A stretch of 46,648 nt of DNA, taken from contig JAGBJJ010000099.1 of NCBI GenBank assembly GCA_017934525.1, positions 1-46,648 of the forward strand. Reading direction: 5' to 3'. Origin of the DNA: Prevotella sp. (GTDB lineage: Bacteria > Bacteroidota > Bacteroidia > Bacteroidales > Bacteroidaceae). The notes beneath the pieces were generated by a model. It did not search any database. It was not told the DNA's origin and saw only the letters and a program-made list of their open reading frames with translations. The position numbers were made by a program, and so were the translations under genes. Shown piece by piece: positions 29,789 to 37,840 of this stretch (position 1 is the stretch's first letter; the number at the start of each line of letters is the position of its first letter).

Positions 29789-32725
29789 TTAGTAGCCGAA
29801 TATCTCCTGCGTGCTGACGCGCTTCACCGGGCCATACTGCAGCAGTCCGGCCAGGTCGAGGTCGTGCTCGTCGCCGAGGATGATGTAGCGGTAGGCCTTG
29901 TGAGCCATCTGCTGGCGCTCAAACTCCACGATGTCCTTCAGCGTGATGCCAGGCAGGGCATTGTAGATGCGCTCGTTGAGGTCGTAGTCGATGCCCTTCT
30001 GCTGAGCCATGAGCCAGGCATTGATGAGTCCGAACTTAGTGTTGCGCTGGCTGGCCAGACGTTTGGTCAGCGCCTCCTTGGCAATATTGAAGGCATTGTC
30101 GCTCTCGGGGATGGTGTCCAGAATCTGGTGGAACTGGTGCACGCAGTCCATCATCTTGTCGTTCTGCGTGATGATGTGCGTGAAGAAATACTCAGGTTCG
30201 CCCTGATACTGCGGGTCGCGGTAGGCGGCATAGGCATTGTAGGCCAGGCCACGTGCCTCGCGAAGCTCCTGGAAGACGATGGTGTTCATGCCACCGCCGA
30301 AGTATTCGTTGAAGAGGGCGTGGAGCGGGGCCTCGTCGACATTCCACGGGCGCTGCTCGTTGTGCACCATGCGCATGTAGATATTCTTGGCATTGAAGGG
30401 AGCCAGCAGAATCTCGTTCTCAGGAGTGGGCTGGAGCGTATAGTGCTTGGCCTCAGGCGCAGCGGCAAACTCAGTGGGCAGCAGGCTCAGATGAGCCTCA
30501 AAGGCCTTCGAGAGTTCCTGCTCACTCATAGGTCCGTAGTAGAGCACGGTGTGCTGATACTGCGTGAGATTCTTCAGCAGGTCGAGCAGCTCCTGCGGGT
30601 TGGTCTGGGCCAGCTGGGCGTCGCTCAAGGCATTGCGATAGGGGTTGTACTGGCCGTAGAGACCATACTGCACGAGGTACTGGAAGTTCATCTGCTGGTC
30701 GTGCTTGCGGTCGGCGCGCTGTTTGGCCGTCATGGCGCAGTACATCTGCCAGGCGGTGGAGTCGACCTTGGCATTCTGCAGCAGGTTGTCGAGCAGGGCC
30801 AGTGCCTCAGGCATGTTCTCGCTCAGTCCGTTGAGCGAGATGGAGATGTTGCGCGGACCTACGTTGATGCCGTACGAGCAGGCCAGCTTGTAGAACTGCT
30901 GCTTGAGCTGTTCGGCAGTGAGCGAGTCAGTGCCGAGGAAGTCGAGGTACTCTGCAGCATAGCTGTAGCGCACGTCGCTCTCTTCGCCGAAGTCGTAGCG
31001 CAGAGCCATCTGGAAGCGCCCGTTCTCCTGGTTCTTCACATAGATGTAGGGCAGCTGGGCGTTGATGTTGCCGAAGGTGAGGTCTTTCTGGAAGTCGACG
31101 AAGCGGGGCTCGATGGGTTTCACCTCAGTCTGCTGTATCGCTTTGACGAAGTCGCTCACCAGGTCGCGGTTGGTGGGGATGGGCGTGATGGCAGGCTTGT
31201 CTATCTTCTTCTGCGTGGTGTCTACCCCTTGACGCTTGTAGATGGTCACGTAGTTATTCTGGAAGTGCTCGTTGGCAAAGGCTACTATCTGCTCCTTCGT
31301 CATGCCGCTGATGCGGTCGAGCGACTGTACCTCCTGCTCCCACGGTGTGCCGTTGATGAAGGTGTTGACGAACATGCGTGCGCGGCTCTGGTTGCTCTCC
31401 AGCATGTTGTAGAACTGCAGCTTCAGGTTGTTGATGACCGACGGCAGCAGGTCATCGCTGAAGTCGCCCTTCTTCAGTTTCTCAACCTCTTCAAGCAGCA
31501 GCTGGCGCACCTCGTCGAGCGACTGGCCCTCGCGCGGTGTGCCCATGAGCACGAAGAACGAGTGGTCCATCATCAGATCGCAGCCGCCTCCGGCCTGCAG
31601 CATCTTCATCTGCTGGTTGATGTCGAGGTCGATGAGTCCGGCCGTGCCGTTGCTCAGCATCGACTCGATGACCTGCAGCGTGTCTGACTGCAGCGAGTTG
31701 GCCTTATCGAAGCGCCATCCCAGCCACAGGTTCTCAGCTTCCAGACCCACGACGGTGGTGTCCTGAGGCTCAGTGATGGGTGCCAGCTCGGGGAACTGAG
31801 GCTGCTCTACGTCGTCGCCGGGCTGCCACTGGCCGAAGTACTTGTCGATGGTGGCGATGACCTCATCGGGATTGAAGTCGCCCGACATGCAGATAGCCAC
31901 ATTGTTAGGTACATACCACTTTCTGAAATATTCCTTGATATTGGTGATGGAGGGATTCTTCAGGTGCTCCTGCGTGCCGATGGTGGTCTGCGTGCCGTAG
32001 GGGTGTGTGGGGAACAGCTTGGCCATGAGAGCGTTGAACTGCTTGTCCATGTCGCTTGTCAGGTGGATATTGTACTCCTCGTAGACAGCCTCGAGCTCTG
32101 TATGGAAGCCGCGGATTGTCATGTTCTGGAAGCGATCAGCCTGAATCTTGGCCCAGTTGTCCACTTCGTTCGAGGGAATGTCCTCCACATAGCACGTCAC
32201 ATCGTTCGAGGTATAGGCATTGGTGCCCTCGGCACCGATGACCGACATCAGCTTGTCATACTCGTTGGGGATGAAATACTTGGCTGCCTCCTGGCTCAGC
32301 GAGTCGATGACGGCATAGGCTGCGCGGCGCTCCTGCGGGTCGGTCAGCGTGCGGTAGGTCTCGTACTGCTGCTCAATCTGGTCGAGCAGCGGGGCCTCCT
32401 TCTCAGGGTCGGTGACGCCGAACTTATCGGTGCCCTTGAACATGAGGTGCTCCAGATAGTGGGCCAGGCCGGTCGTCTCGGCGGGGTCGTTCTTCGAACC
32501 CGTGCGCACGGCGATGTAGGTCTGAATGCGCGGTTCCTCCTTGTTGACGCTCAGATAGACCTTCAGACCGTTCTGCAGGGTGTAGATGCGTGTCTGGGTG
32601 GGGTCGCCCTTCACGGTTTCGTACTTGTACTTGCCGCCACACGAAGTGAGCGACAGCACTAAAGCCCCTGCCACAACGGCTACGCCTGTCATGAGGGACA
32701 ATACTCCTTTTTTCATTGACATCAT
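29789..32725 (-). CDS. M16 family zinc peptidase, lipoprotein
   Basis: A 978-residue protease of the M16 (insulinase/pitrilysin) family made of two fused halves. The N-terminus is a lipoprotein signal with lipobox LTSC (Cys29), so it is anchored in an envelope membrane. The inverted zinc motif H89-Y-L-E92-H93 lies in TGLAHYLEHLMFKGT, with the downstream Glu in ELEAVYEEYN. The first half ends near 520; the second (about 535-978) has the M16C fold (ALRYDFGEESDVRYSYAAEYLDFLG; LREARGLAYNAYAAY, the conserved substrate Arg-Tyr segment) but no zinc motif, as usual. Three ATGs lie close together (32725, 32722, 32716); MKKGVLSLMTG at 32716 would be the tidiest start. It has its own promoter and terminator, so it is a single-gene unit. 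Confidence 0.93.
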   Translation of the reverse strand: MMSMKKGVLSLMTGVAVVAGALVLSLTSCGGKYKYETVKGDPTQTRIYTLQNGLKVYLSVNKEEPRIQTYIAVRTGSKNDPAETTGLAHYLEHLMFKGTDKFGVTDPEKEAPLLDQIEQQYETYRTLTDPQERRAAYAVIDSLSQEAAKYFIPNEYDKLMSVIGAEGTNAYTSNDVTCYVEDIPSNEVDNWAKIQADRFQNMTIRGFHTELEAVYEEYNIHLTSDMDKQFNALMAKLFPTHPYGTQTTIGTQEHLKNPSITNIKEYFRKWYVPNNVAICMSGDFNPDEVIATIDKYFGQWQPGDDVEQPQFPELAPITEPQDTTVVGLEAENLWLGWRFDKANSLQSDTLQVIESMLSNGTAGLIDLDINQQMKMLQAGGGCDLMMDHSFFVLMGTPREGQSLDEVRQLLLEEVEKLKKGDFSDDLLPSVINNLKLQFYNMLESNQSRARMFVNTFINGTPWEQEVQSLDRISGMTKEQIVAFANEHFQNNYVTIYKRQGVDTTQKKIDKPAITPIPTNRDLVSDFVKAIQQTEVKPIEPRFVDFQKDLTFGNINAQLPYIYVKNQENGRFQMALRYDFGEESDVRYSYAAEYLDFLGTDSLTAEQLKQQFYKLACSYGINVGPRNISISLNGLSENMPEALALLDNLLQNAKVDSTAWQMYCAMTAKQRADRKHDQQMNFQYLVQYGLYGQYNPYRNALSDAQLAQTNPQELLDLLKNLTQYQHTVLYYGPMSEQELSKAFEAHLSLLPTEFAAAPEAKHYTLQPTPENEILLAPFNAKNIYMRMVHNEQRPWNVDEAPLHALFNEYFGGGMNTIVFQELREARGLAYNAYAAYRDPQYQGEPEYFFTHIITQNDKMMDCVHQFHQILDTIPESDNAFNIAKEALTKRLASQRNTKFGLINAWLMAQQKGIDYDLNERIYNALPGITLKDIVEFERQQMAHKAYRYIILGDEHDLDLAGLLQYGPVKRVSTQEIFGY

Positions 32726-32790
32726 ATTTTTTGGTTGTTTAGATTTATAGTAAACATCTCATCAACTGGCCCGCAGACCGGAAGACGCTG

Positions 32791-32822
32791 CAAAATTACT
32801 AAATATTAGCGAATTACACAAC
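32791..32822 (-). promoter_or_regulatory. Promoter of the M16 protease gene
   Basis: On the minus strand TAATTTTG (32798-32791) matches TAnnTTTG, and GTTG (32822-32819) lies 20 bp upstream. The start codon is about 65 bp downstream. Confidence 0.6.
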
Positions 32823-32863
32823 TCTGAATACTTAAATAATAAAAAAAAGTCATAAGACAACAA

Positions 32864-32896
32864 GGGCTGTATCAGAGCGATAGTCTGACACAGCCC
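32864..32896 (-). terminator. Terminator after hutU
   Basis: GGGCTGTATCAGA (32864-32876) pairs with TCTGACACAGCCC (32884-32896), 12 of 13 pairs, 12 bp past the hutU stop codon. On the minus strand a T-run follows after about 14 nt (32849-32842), so this is a somewhat loose intrinsic terminator. Confidence 0.65.
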
Positions 32897-32908
32897 CTGC
32901 TGCCCTAT

Positions 32909-34918
32909 TTAGAACTTGATGTTGTCAATCACCGAGTCGTCTACCAGATTAGGCATGGTGACTTTCAGCTCGGGCGTGCGGTCCATTTCGCGCTGGATGG
33001 CGTCCATCGAGCCTTTGTTGCGCGCCCACGAACGGCGGGCGATGCCGTTGTTCACATCCCAGAACAGCATGTTCTTGATGCGGCGGTCAGCCTCGTCGCT
33101 ACCGTCGATGACCATGCCGAAGCCGCCGTTGATGACCTCGCCCCAGCCTACGCCGCCGCCGTTGTGGATAGACACCCACGTGGCGCCACGGAACGAGTCG
33201 CCGATGACGTTCTGCACAGCCATGTCGGCACAGAACTGCGAGCCGTCGTAGATGTTAGAGGTCTCGCGGAAGGGCGAGTCGGTACCGCTGACGTCGTGGT
33301 GGTCGCGGCCCAGCACGATGGGACGGCTTATTTCGCCGCGACGGATGGCGTCGTTGAAGGCCAGCGCAATCTTCGTGCGGCCCTCGGCATCGGCATAGAG
33401 GATGCGTGCCTGCGAACCCACGACGAGTTTGTTGGGGCCTGCCTCGCGAATCCAGTGGAGGTTGTCGAGCAGCTGCCCCTTGATGTCGTCGGTCACGTGG
33501 TGGCTCATCTCCTCGAGCACCTCGGCAGCCAGACGGTCGCTGGTCTCCAGGTCCTTCGGGTCGCCGCTCGAGCATACCCAGCGGAAAGGACCGAAGCCGT
33601 AGTCGAAGAACAGCGGGCCCATGATGTCCTGCACGTAGCTGGGGTAGCGGAAGGCGTGACCGTCAGCAGCCATGATGTCGGCACCGGCGCGGCTCGACTC
33701 CAGCAGGAAGGCATTGCCATAGTCGAAGAAGTACATGCCGCGGGCAGCCAGCTTGTTGATGGCGGCCACCTGACGGCGCAGCGAAGCCTGCACGGCCTCC
33801 TTGAAGCGCTCAGGCTCGTCGGCCATCATGCGCTGCGACTCCTCGAGCGAGTAGCCCACAGGATAGTAGCCACCGGCCCAGGGATTGTGCAGCGAGGTCT
33901 GGTCGCTACCCAGGTCGACGACGATGTCCTCATCGGCCAGACGCTCCCACAGGTCGACCACGTTGCCCACGTAGGCCATTGACACCACTTTCTTCTCGCT
34001 GACAGCCTTCTTCACGGCGGGAATCAGCTCATCGAGGCTCTCGTGCAACTCGTCTACCCAGCCCTGTTCGTAGCGCTTGCGTGCGGCCAGAGGATTGATT
34101 TCGGCAGTCACGGAGACCACGCCGGCGATGTTGCCGGCCTTCGGCTGTGCACCGCTCATGCCGCCCAGACCGGCGGTGACAAAGAGCGTAGAGCGCTTGT
34201 CGCCGGCCATAGAGTGCAGGCGCTTAGCATTGAGCACGGTGATAGTGGTGCCGTGGACGATGCCCTGCGGACCGATGTACATATACGAACCGGCCGTCAT
34301 CTGACCGTACTGCGACACGCCCAGGGCATTGTCGCGCTCCCAGTCGTCGGGCTTTGAGTAGTTGGGAATCACCATGCCGTTGGTCACCACCACGCGGGGT
34401 GCATTCTTATGCGAGGGGAACAGGCCGAGGGGATGACCCGAGTACATCACGAGCGTCTGCTCGTCGGTCATCTCGCTCAGGTATTTCATCACCAGACGAT
34501 ACTGAGCCCAGTTCTGGAACACGGCGCCGTTGCCACCGTAGGTGATGAGCTCGTGGGGATGCTGGGCCACACGGGGATCCAGGTTGTTCTGAATCATCAT
34601 CATGATGGCGGCAGCCTGCTCGCTCTTATGCGGATATTCGTCGATGGGACGGGCATACATGGGATAGGTGGGGCGCAGACGGTACATATAGATGCGGCCG
34701 TACTTATGCAGCTCCTCAGCAAACTCTGGGGCCAGCTGCGCGTGCAGGTGCTTGGGGAAATAGCGCAGGGCGTTGCGCAGCGCCAGGCGCTTTTGCTCGG
34801 GCGTCAGGATGTCCTTGCGCTTCGGGGCATGGTTAATCTCTGTGTCGTAGGCAGGCATCTCTGGAAGCACCTCGGGAATGCCCATCTGTATTTCTTTGCG
34901 GAATTCTTCAGTTGTCAT
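32909..34918 (-). CDS. hutU: Urocanate hydratase
   Basis: A 669-residue cytoplasmic enzyme that adds water to urocanate to give imidazolonepropionate, the second step of histidine breakdown; it uses tightly bound NAD+ as an electrophile. Conserved segments include ELITYGGNGAVFQNWAQYRLVMKYL, YSGHPLGLFPSH, GSYMYIGPQGIVHGTTIT, TAGLGGMSGAQPKA and NGGGVGWGEVINGGFG. This is the long form seen in Bacteroidota rather than the 555-residue Pseudomonas form. The start MTTEEFRKEIQMGIPE at 34918 is preferred; the upstream open frame only translates the palindrome at 34957-35004. It lies downstream of ftcD on the same strand, separated by 85 bp that contain that palindrome, and is followed by a terminator. 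Confidence 0.96.
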   Translation of the reverse strand: MTTEEFRKEIQMGIPEVLPEMPAYDTEINHAPKRKDILTPEQKRLALRNALRYFPKHLHAQLAPEFAEELHKYGRIYMYRLRPTYPMYARPIDEYPHKSEQAAAIMMMIQNNLDPRVAQHPHELITYGGNGAVFQNWAQYRLVMKYLSEMTDEQTLVMYSGHPLGLFPSHKNAPRVVVTNGMVIPNYSKPDDWERDNALGVSQYGQMTAGSYMYIGPQGIVHGTTITVLNAKRLHSMAGDKRSTLFVTAGLGGMSGAQPKAGNIAGVVSVTAEINPLAARKRYEQGWVDELHESLDELIPAVKKAVSEKKVVSMAYVGNVVDLWERLADEDIVVDLGSDQTSLHNPWAGGYYPVGYSLEESQRMMADEPERFKEAVQASLRRQVAAINKLAARGMYFFDYGNAFLLESSRAGADIMAADGHAFRYPSYVQDIMGPLFFDYGFGPFRWVCSSGDPKDLETSDRLAAEVLEEMSHHVTDDIKGQLLDNLHWIREAGPNKLVVGSQARILYADAEGRTKIALAFNDAIRRGEISRPIVLGRDHHDVSGTDSPFRETSNIYDGSQFCADMAVQNVIGDSFRGATWVSIHNGGGVGWGEVINGGFGMVIDGSDEADRRIKNMLFWDVNNGIARRSWARNKGSMDAIQREMDRTPELKVTMPNLVDDSVIDNIKF

Positions 34919-34956
34919 TGCTTTTTCTTTTTTTGGGGGGAAACTTATTGAGACTG

Positions 34957-35004
34957 GTTGTTTTTCCCCAGGAAGGGCCGGCCCTTCCTGGGGGAAAAAA
35001 CAAC
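34957..35004. repeat. Perfect 28-bp palindrome with A/T flanks between ftcD and hutU
   Basis: The core is CCCCAGGAAGGGCC (34966-34979) joined directly to its exact reverse complement (34980-34993). GTTGTTTTT on the left and AAAAAACAAC on the right extend the symmetry to about 48 bp with small bulges. It touches the ftcD stop codon at 35004. As RNA it would form a very stable hairpin; because the U-run lies inside the stem, it is not a standard terminator. It may act in transcript processing or differential expression of ftcD and hutU. Confidence 0.85.
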
Positions 35005-36719
35005 TATAGCTTGCTTTCCACGATGGCCATAATCTCCTTTTCGGCAGCATTGGCCTTCTCGATGAGCTCGTTGGCCTCAGCAATAAGCTTGTCGGCCACA
35101 GTGCGGTCCTTCAGGCTTCCGGCGTTGATTTTCACGTTCAGACCGGCGCCGAGCACGGCGGCACGGGCGGCCAGGGCACCTACACCGGCGTCGCTGACTG
35201 AGTTGGGGTTACCCTCGGCAGCCATAGCGCGGCAGATGTCGAAGGCCTGGTAGCTGGCCTTCATCGTGTGGAGGGGCACCTGCGTGGCATAGAGCGTGGC
35301 ATCCTGGATAGCGGCGGAGCGGGCAGCCTTTTCCTCGTCGGTCTTCTTCGGCATGCCGAAGGCTGCCATGATGCGGTTGAAGGCATCGGTGTCCTCGTCG
35401 ACGAGGTGGAGCAGCTCGGTCATCAGCACCTGACCCTTGTCGGCCCAGTCGCTGAACTCCTTCCAGCGGTCGTCCCAGCCGGGCTTGTGGCTCGACAGGT
35501 TGGCCACCATCGTGCCCAATGCGGCTCCCAGTGCGCCCATGTAGGCCGAGATGGTGCCGCCGCCGGGAGCAGGGCTCTCACGCGAGGTCTCCTCGGCAAA
35601 GCCTTTCACGGTGAGGTCTACGAGCTTCTTCTTGCCGGCATTCTGAGCGTCCTCGAGCAGATACTCGATGACCTTCTCGCGGGCGTTGAAGGGCTTCAGA
35701 TCGTCCAGTCCCATCGAGTGGATGGCAATATTGATGATGTCCTCCTCGGGAATGCCCACCGAGCGGTTCTGCTTCTCGAGGAAGTACTTGCCGGCGTCGA
35801 TGAGGGCGCGCTTGGGCACGAGGCCCACAATCTCAGTGCCCGTGACGCGTATGCCGCGATTCTGGGCACAGCGGCACACCTCGTCGAAGCAGACGTGCAG
35901 GGGCGATGCGTTCATATTAGTGATGTTCATCGACACCTGGGCGATGCCATACTCGTCGATAAACCATCCGATGGCCTTCGTGCCCTTCAGGGTGCCAGGA
36001 ATCATGATAGTGTTGCCCTTCTCGTCCTTCATCGGTTTGCCGGTGATGGGGTTGCCCTCGCGCTTGGGACGACCCTTCTCGCGCACGTCGAAGGCGATGG
36101 CATTGGCCCGACGGGTCGACGTAGTGTTCAGATTATAGTTCACGGCGATGAGGAAGTCGCGGGCGCCCACAGCGGTGCATCCCGTCTGCAGGGCGTGCTC
36201 CAGGTTGCCCTGCTTCACGGCCTCGGTCATAAAGTCGGGCTGCTTGCCCTCGGTGGTCAGCTTCTCCACGATAGCCTCATACTCACCGGCACGGCATACG
36301 GCCAGGTTCTTCCTCTCAGGCGTAAATGCTGCTGCCTCGTAGGCATAGCAGGGGATGTCGGCCTCGCTGGCCATGCGCTCGGCCAGCTTACGTGCCAGCG
36401 CGGCACACTCCTCGAGCGTGATGCCTGCCACGGGGATGAGGGGACACACGTCGGTGGCACCCATACGGGGGTGGGCACCGTGGTGCTTGCGCATGTCGAT
36501 GAGCTCGGCTGCTTTCTGGGCGCCGCGGAAGGCTGCCTCCAAGACGGGCTCTGGCTCGCCCACGAAGGTCACCACCGTGCGGTTGGTGGCTTCGCCGGGA
36601 TCGACGTCGAGCAACTTGATTCCCTCTACCGACTCAATAGCGTCAGTAATCTGTTTGATAACACTCATGTCGCGGCCTTCGCTATAGTTAGGCACGCACT
36701 CAATGATTTGTTTTTCCAT
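35004..36719 (-). CDS. ftcD: Bifunctional glutamate formimidoyltransferase / formimidoyl-THF cyclodeaminase
   Basis: A 571-residue enzyme that ends histidine breakdown: it moves the formimino group from N-formimidoyl-glutamate to tetrahydrofolate, releasing glutamate, then deaminates the product to 5,10-methenyl-THF. The transferase part covers about 1-330: MEKQIIECVPNYSEGRD, KHHGAHPRMGATDVCPLIPV with His83 (equivalent to His82 of the pig enzyme), NYNLNTTS. The cyclodeaminase part covers about 365-571: ETSRESPAPGGGTISAYMGALGAALGTMVANL, typical of that domain. The two are fused as in mammals; some relatives have separate genes. It has a -7 box 31 bp upstream and leads into hutU. No hutI lies beside it. 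Confidence 0.95.
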   Translation of the reverse strand: MEKQIIECVPNYSEGRDMSVIKQITDAIESVEGIKLLDVDPGEATNRTVVTFVGEPEPVLEAAFRGAQKAAELIDMRKHHGAHPRMGATDVCPLIPVAGITLEECAALARKLAERMASEADIPCYAYEAAAFTPERKNLAVCRAGEYEAIVEKLTTEGKQPDFMTEAVKQGNLEHALQTGCTAVGARDFLIAVNYNLNTTSTRRANAIAFDVREKGRPKREGNPITGKPMKDEKGNTIMIPGTLKGTKAIGWFIDEYGIAQVSMNITNMNASPLHVCFDEVCRCAQNRGIRVTGTEIVGLVPKRALIDAGKYFLEKQNRSVGIPEEDIINIAIHSMGLDDLKPFNAREKVIEYLLEDAQNAGKKKLVDLTVKGFAEETSRESPAPGGGTISAYMGALGAALGTMVANLSSHKPGWDDRWKEFSDWADKGQVLMTELLHLVDEDTDAFNRIMAAFGMPKKTDEEKAARSAAIQDATLYATQVPLHTMKASYQAFDICRAMAAEGNPNSVSDAGVGALAARAAVLGAGLNVKINAGSLKDRTVADKLIAEANELIEKANAAEKEIMAIVESKL

Positions 36720-36750
36720 TTTTAAATTCAGGTTATTAGATATTTGCGTG

Positions 36751-36758
36751 CAAAGTTA
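36751..36758 (-). promoter_or_regulatory. -7 box of the ftcD-hutU operon
   Basis: On the minus strand TAACTTTG (36758-36751) matches TAnnTTTG, 31 bp before the ftcD start codon. A CTTG at 36782-36779 sits 20 bp upstream as a weak -33 element. Confidence 0.55.
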
Positions 36759-36944
36759 CACATTTTCCGCGAAACCAACAAGAATTTCACCATTATTAAT
36801 TTTAATATGACAAATGCGGGGCGGACTCCTGTCAGCGGCCTGGCGAATGATGCACAAAAAAAAGTTTCGCCGACTGCAACTTTTCCAGCGGCAGCGACGT
36901 CAAACCGACAAACGATAAACAAAAAAAACGAAAGGACAAAAAGT

Positions 36945-37694
36945 ATGAAGAAATGTTTTTCACTCCTGACGCTGTGCAGTCTGATGGTGCTGCTGACGTC
37001 GTGCGTAGAGATTCATCTGGGCAACGGACATGGCAAGAAGATAAAGCCGAGTCCGAACATCGTGGTAAATGAATACAAGCAAGCCCCCTTCGACAAGGTC
37101 GACATCGACGTGGTGGCCTCTCAGGTGACCTTCATCCAGAGTCAGGCCGACGACTACCGGGTGGTGCTCTCCGCCCCCGACAACTACGTGGAGCTGTTCG
37201 AATTTAGAGTGGAAGAGGGCGAGCTCGATGTCGACTTCGCCCGCAAGAACGTCAACATCGAGGCGGCCAAGGTGAAGCTCCTCATCTATACCCCCAGTCT
37301 GCGTAAGATTGAGAATTCGGGCGTGGCCAACGTGAAGGCCGACTCGCTGCAGGCAGGCGAGCTGAAAATTGAGAACAGCGGCGTGGGCAGCATGAAGCTG
37401 CACAACCTTAAGGCCACGGCCGTCGACGTGGAGTGCAGCGGCGTGGGCAACGTCGAGCTGCAGGGTTATGCCGAGCGAGCTACGCTGGAGTGCAGTGGTG
37501 TGGGCGGCATCCAGGCCGAAGGTCTGAAGGCCGTCGCCGTAAAGGCCGAGGTGAGCGGTGTGGGCGGCATCAGCTGCTACGCCTCCGAGCGTCTTAAGGG
37601 CGAGGTGTCAGGGGTCGGGTCGCTCAAGTATAGCGGCAATCCACGGGAAAAGAAGCTCAACCGCACGGGCATCGGCAAGATTTCGGAGCGCTGA
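36945..37694 (+). CDS. DUF2807 (head GIN domain) lipoprotein
   Basis: A 249-residue lipoprotein with lipobox LTSC (Cys20); the start at 36945 is set by MKKCFSLLTLCSLMVLLTSC, and the frame is open upstream without leader features. The DUF2807 domain (putative auto-transporter adhesin, head GIN) begins FDKVDIDVVASQVTFIQSQADDYRV. From residue 123 the sequence forms six rungs with S-G-V at 125, 145, 165, 184, 204 and 222, spaced 18-20 residues, consistent with a right-handed beta-helix. The family's function is unknown; cell-surface or periplasmic binding is assumed. A near-consensus box TAATTTTA at 36797-36804 is the only promoter candidate. It precedes the tamB-like gene by 146 bp, but the operator array between them suggests separate control. 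Confidence 0.87.
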   Translation: MKKCFSLLTLCSLMVLLTSCVEIHLGNGHGKKIKPSPNIVVNEYKQAPFDKVDIDVVASQVTFIQSQADDYRVVLSAPDNYVELFEFRVEEGELDVDFARKNVNIEAAKVKLLIYTPSLRKIENSGVANVKADSLQAGELKIENSGVGSMKLHNLKATAVDVECSGVGNVELQGYAERATLECSGVGGIQAEGLKAVAVKAEVSGVGGISCYASERLKGEVSGVGSLKYSGNPREKKLNRTGIGKISER

Positions 37695-37712
37695 GCATGC
37701 GACTTATTGCAT

Positions 37713-37770
37713 AATTTTGGCCAAAATTGAATGAATAATAGCTAAAATTCATTCGATTTTGGCCAAAATT
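37713..37770. promoter_or_regulatory. Triple palindrome array upstream of the tamB-like gene
   Basis: Three sites share the 21-bp spacing of the array at 1022-1078: cores at 37719 (GGCC, in the 16-bp palindrome AATTTTGGCCAAAATT, 37713-37728), 37740 (degenerate AGCT) and 37761 (GGCC, in ATTTTGGCCAAAAT, 37756-37769). The stretch between the second and third sites contains AAAATTCATTCGATTTT. The array ends 56 bp before the box at 37826, against 58 bp for the porin gene. A weaker half-site (CCAAAATTCG, 37796-37805) lies closer to the gene, out of register. Confidence 0.6.
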
Positions 37771-37825
37771 TTGTTACGCCGCCAACAATTATCAACCAAA
37801 ATTCGTTCAATTCGGTTTTTTTTGC

Positions 37826-37833
37826 TTACTTTG
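37826..37833 (+). promoter_or_regulatory. Near-consensus -7 box close to the tamB-like start codon
   Basis: TTACTTTG differs from TAnnTTTG at one position and is only 7 nt from the ATG at 37841. If used, transcription would start at or next to the start codon, giving a leaderless or almost leaderless mRNA. No clear -33 element is seen. Confidence 0.4.
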
Positions 37834-37840
37834 CACGCAA

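Noticed and set aside
29624..31687. 687-codon open frame on the plus strand across the M16 protease
   Set aside because: Antisense to the HxxEH protease gene; Leu/Val/Glu/Asp/Arg-rich shadow with no recognisable family.
34919..35083. 55-residue N-terminal extension of HutU
   Set aside because: It would translate the intergenic palindrome and part of the ftcD end; the conserved protein starts at MTTEEF.
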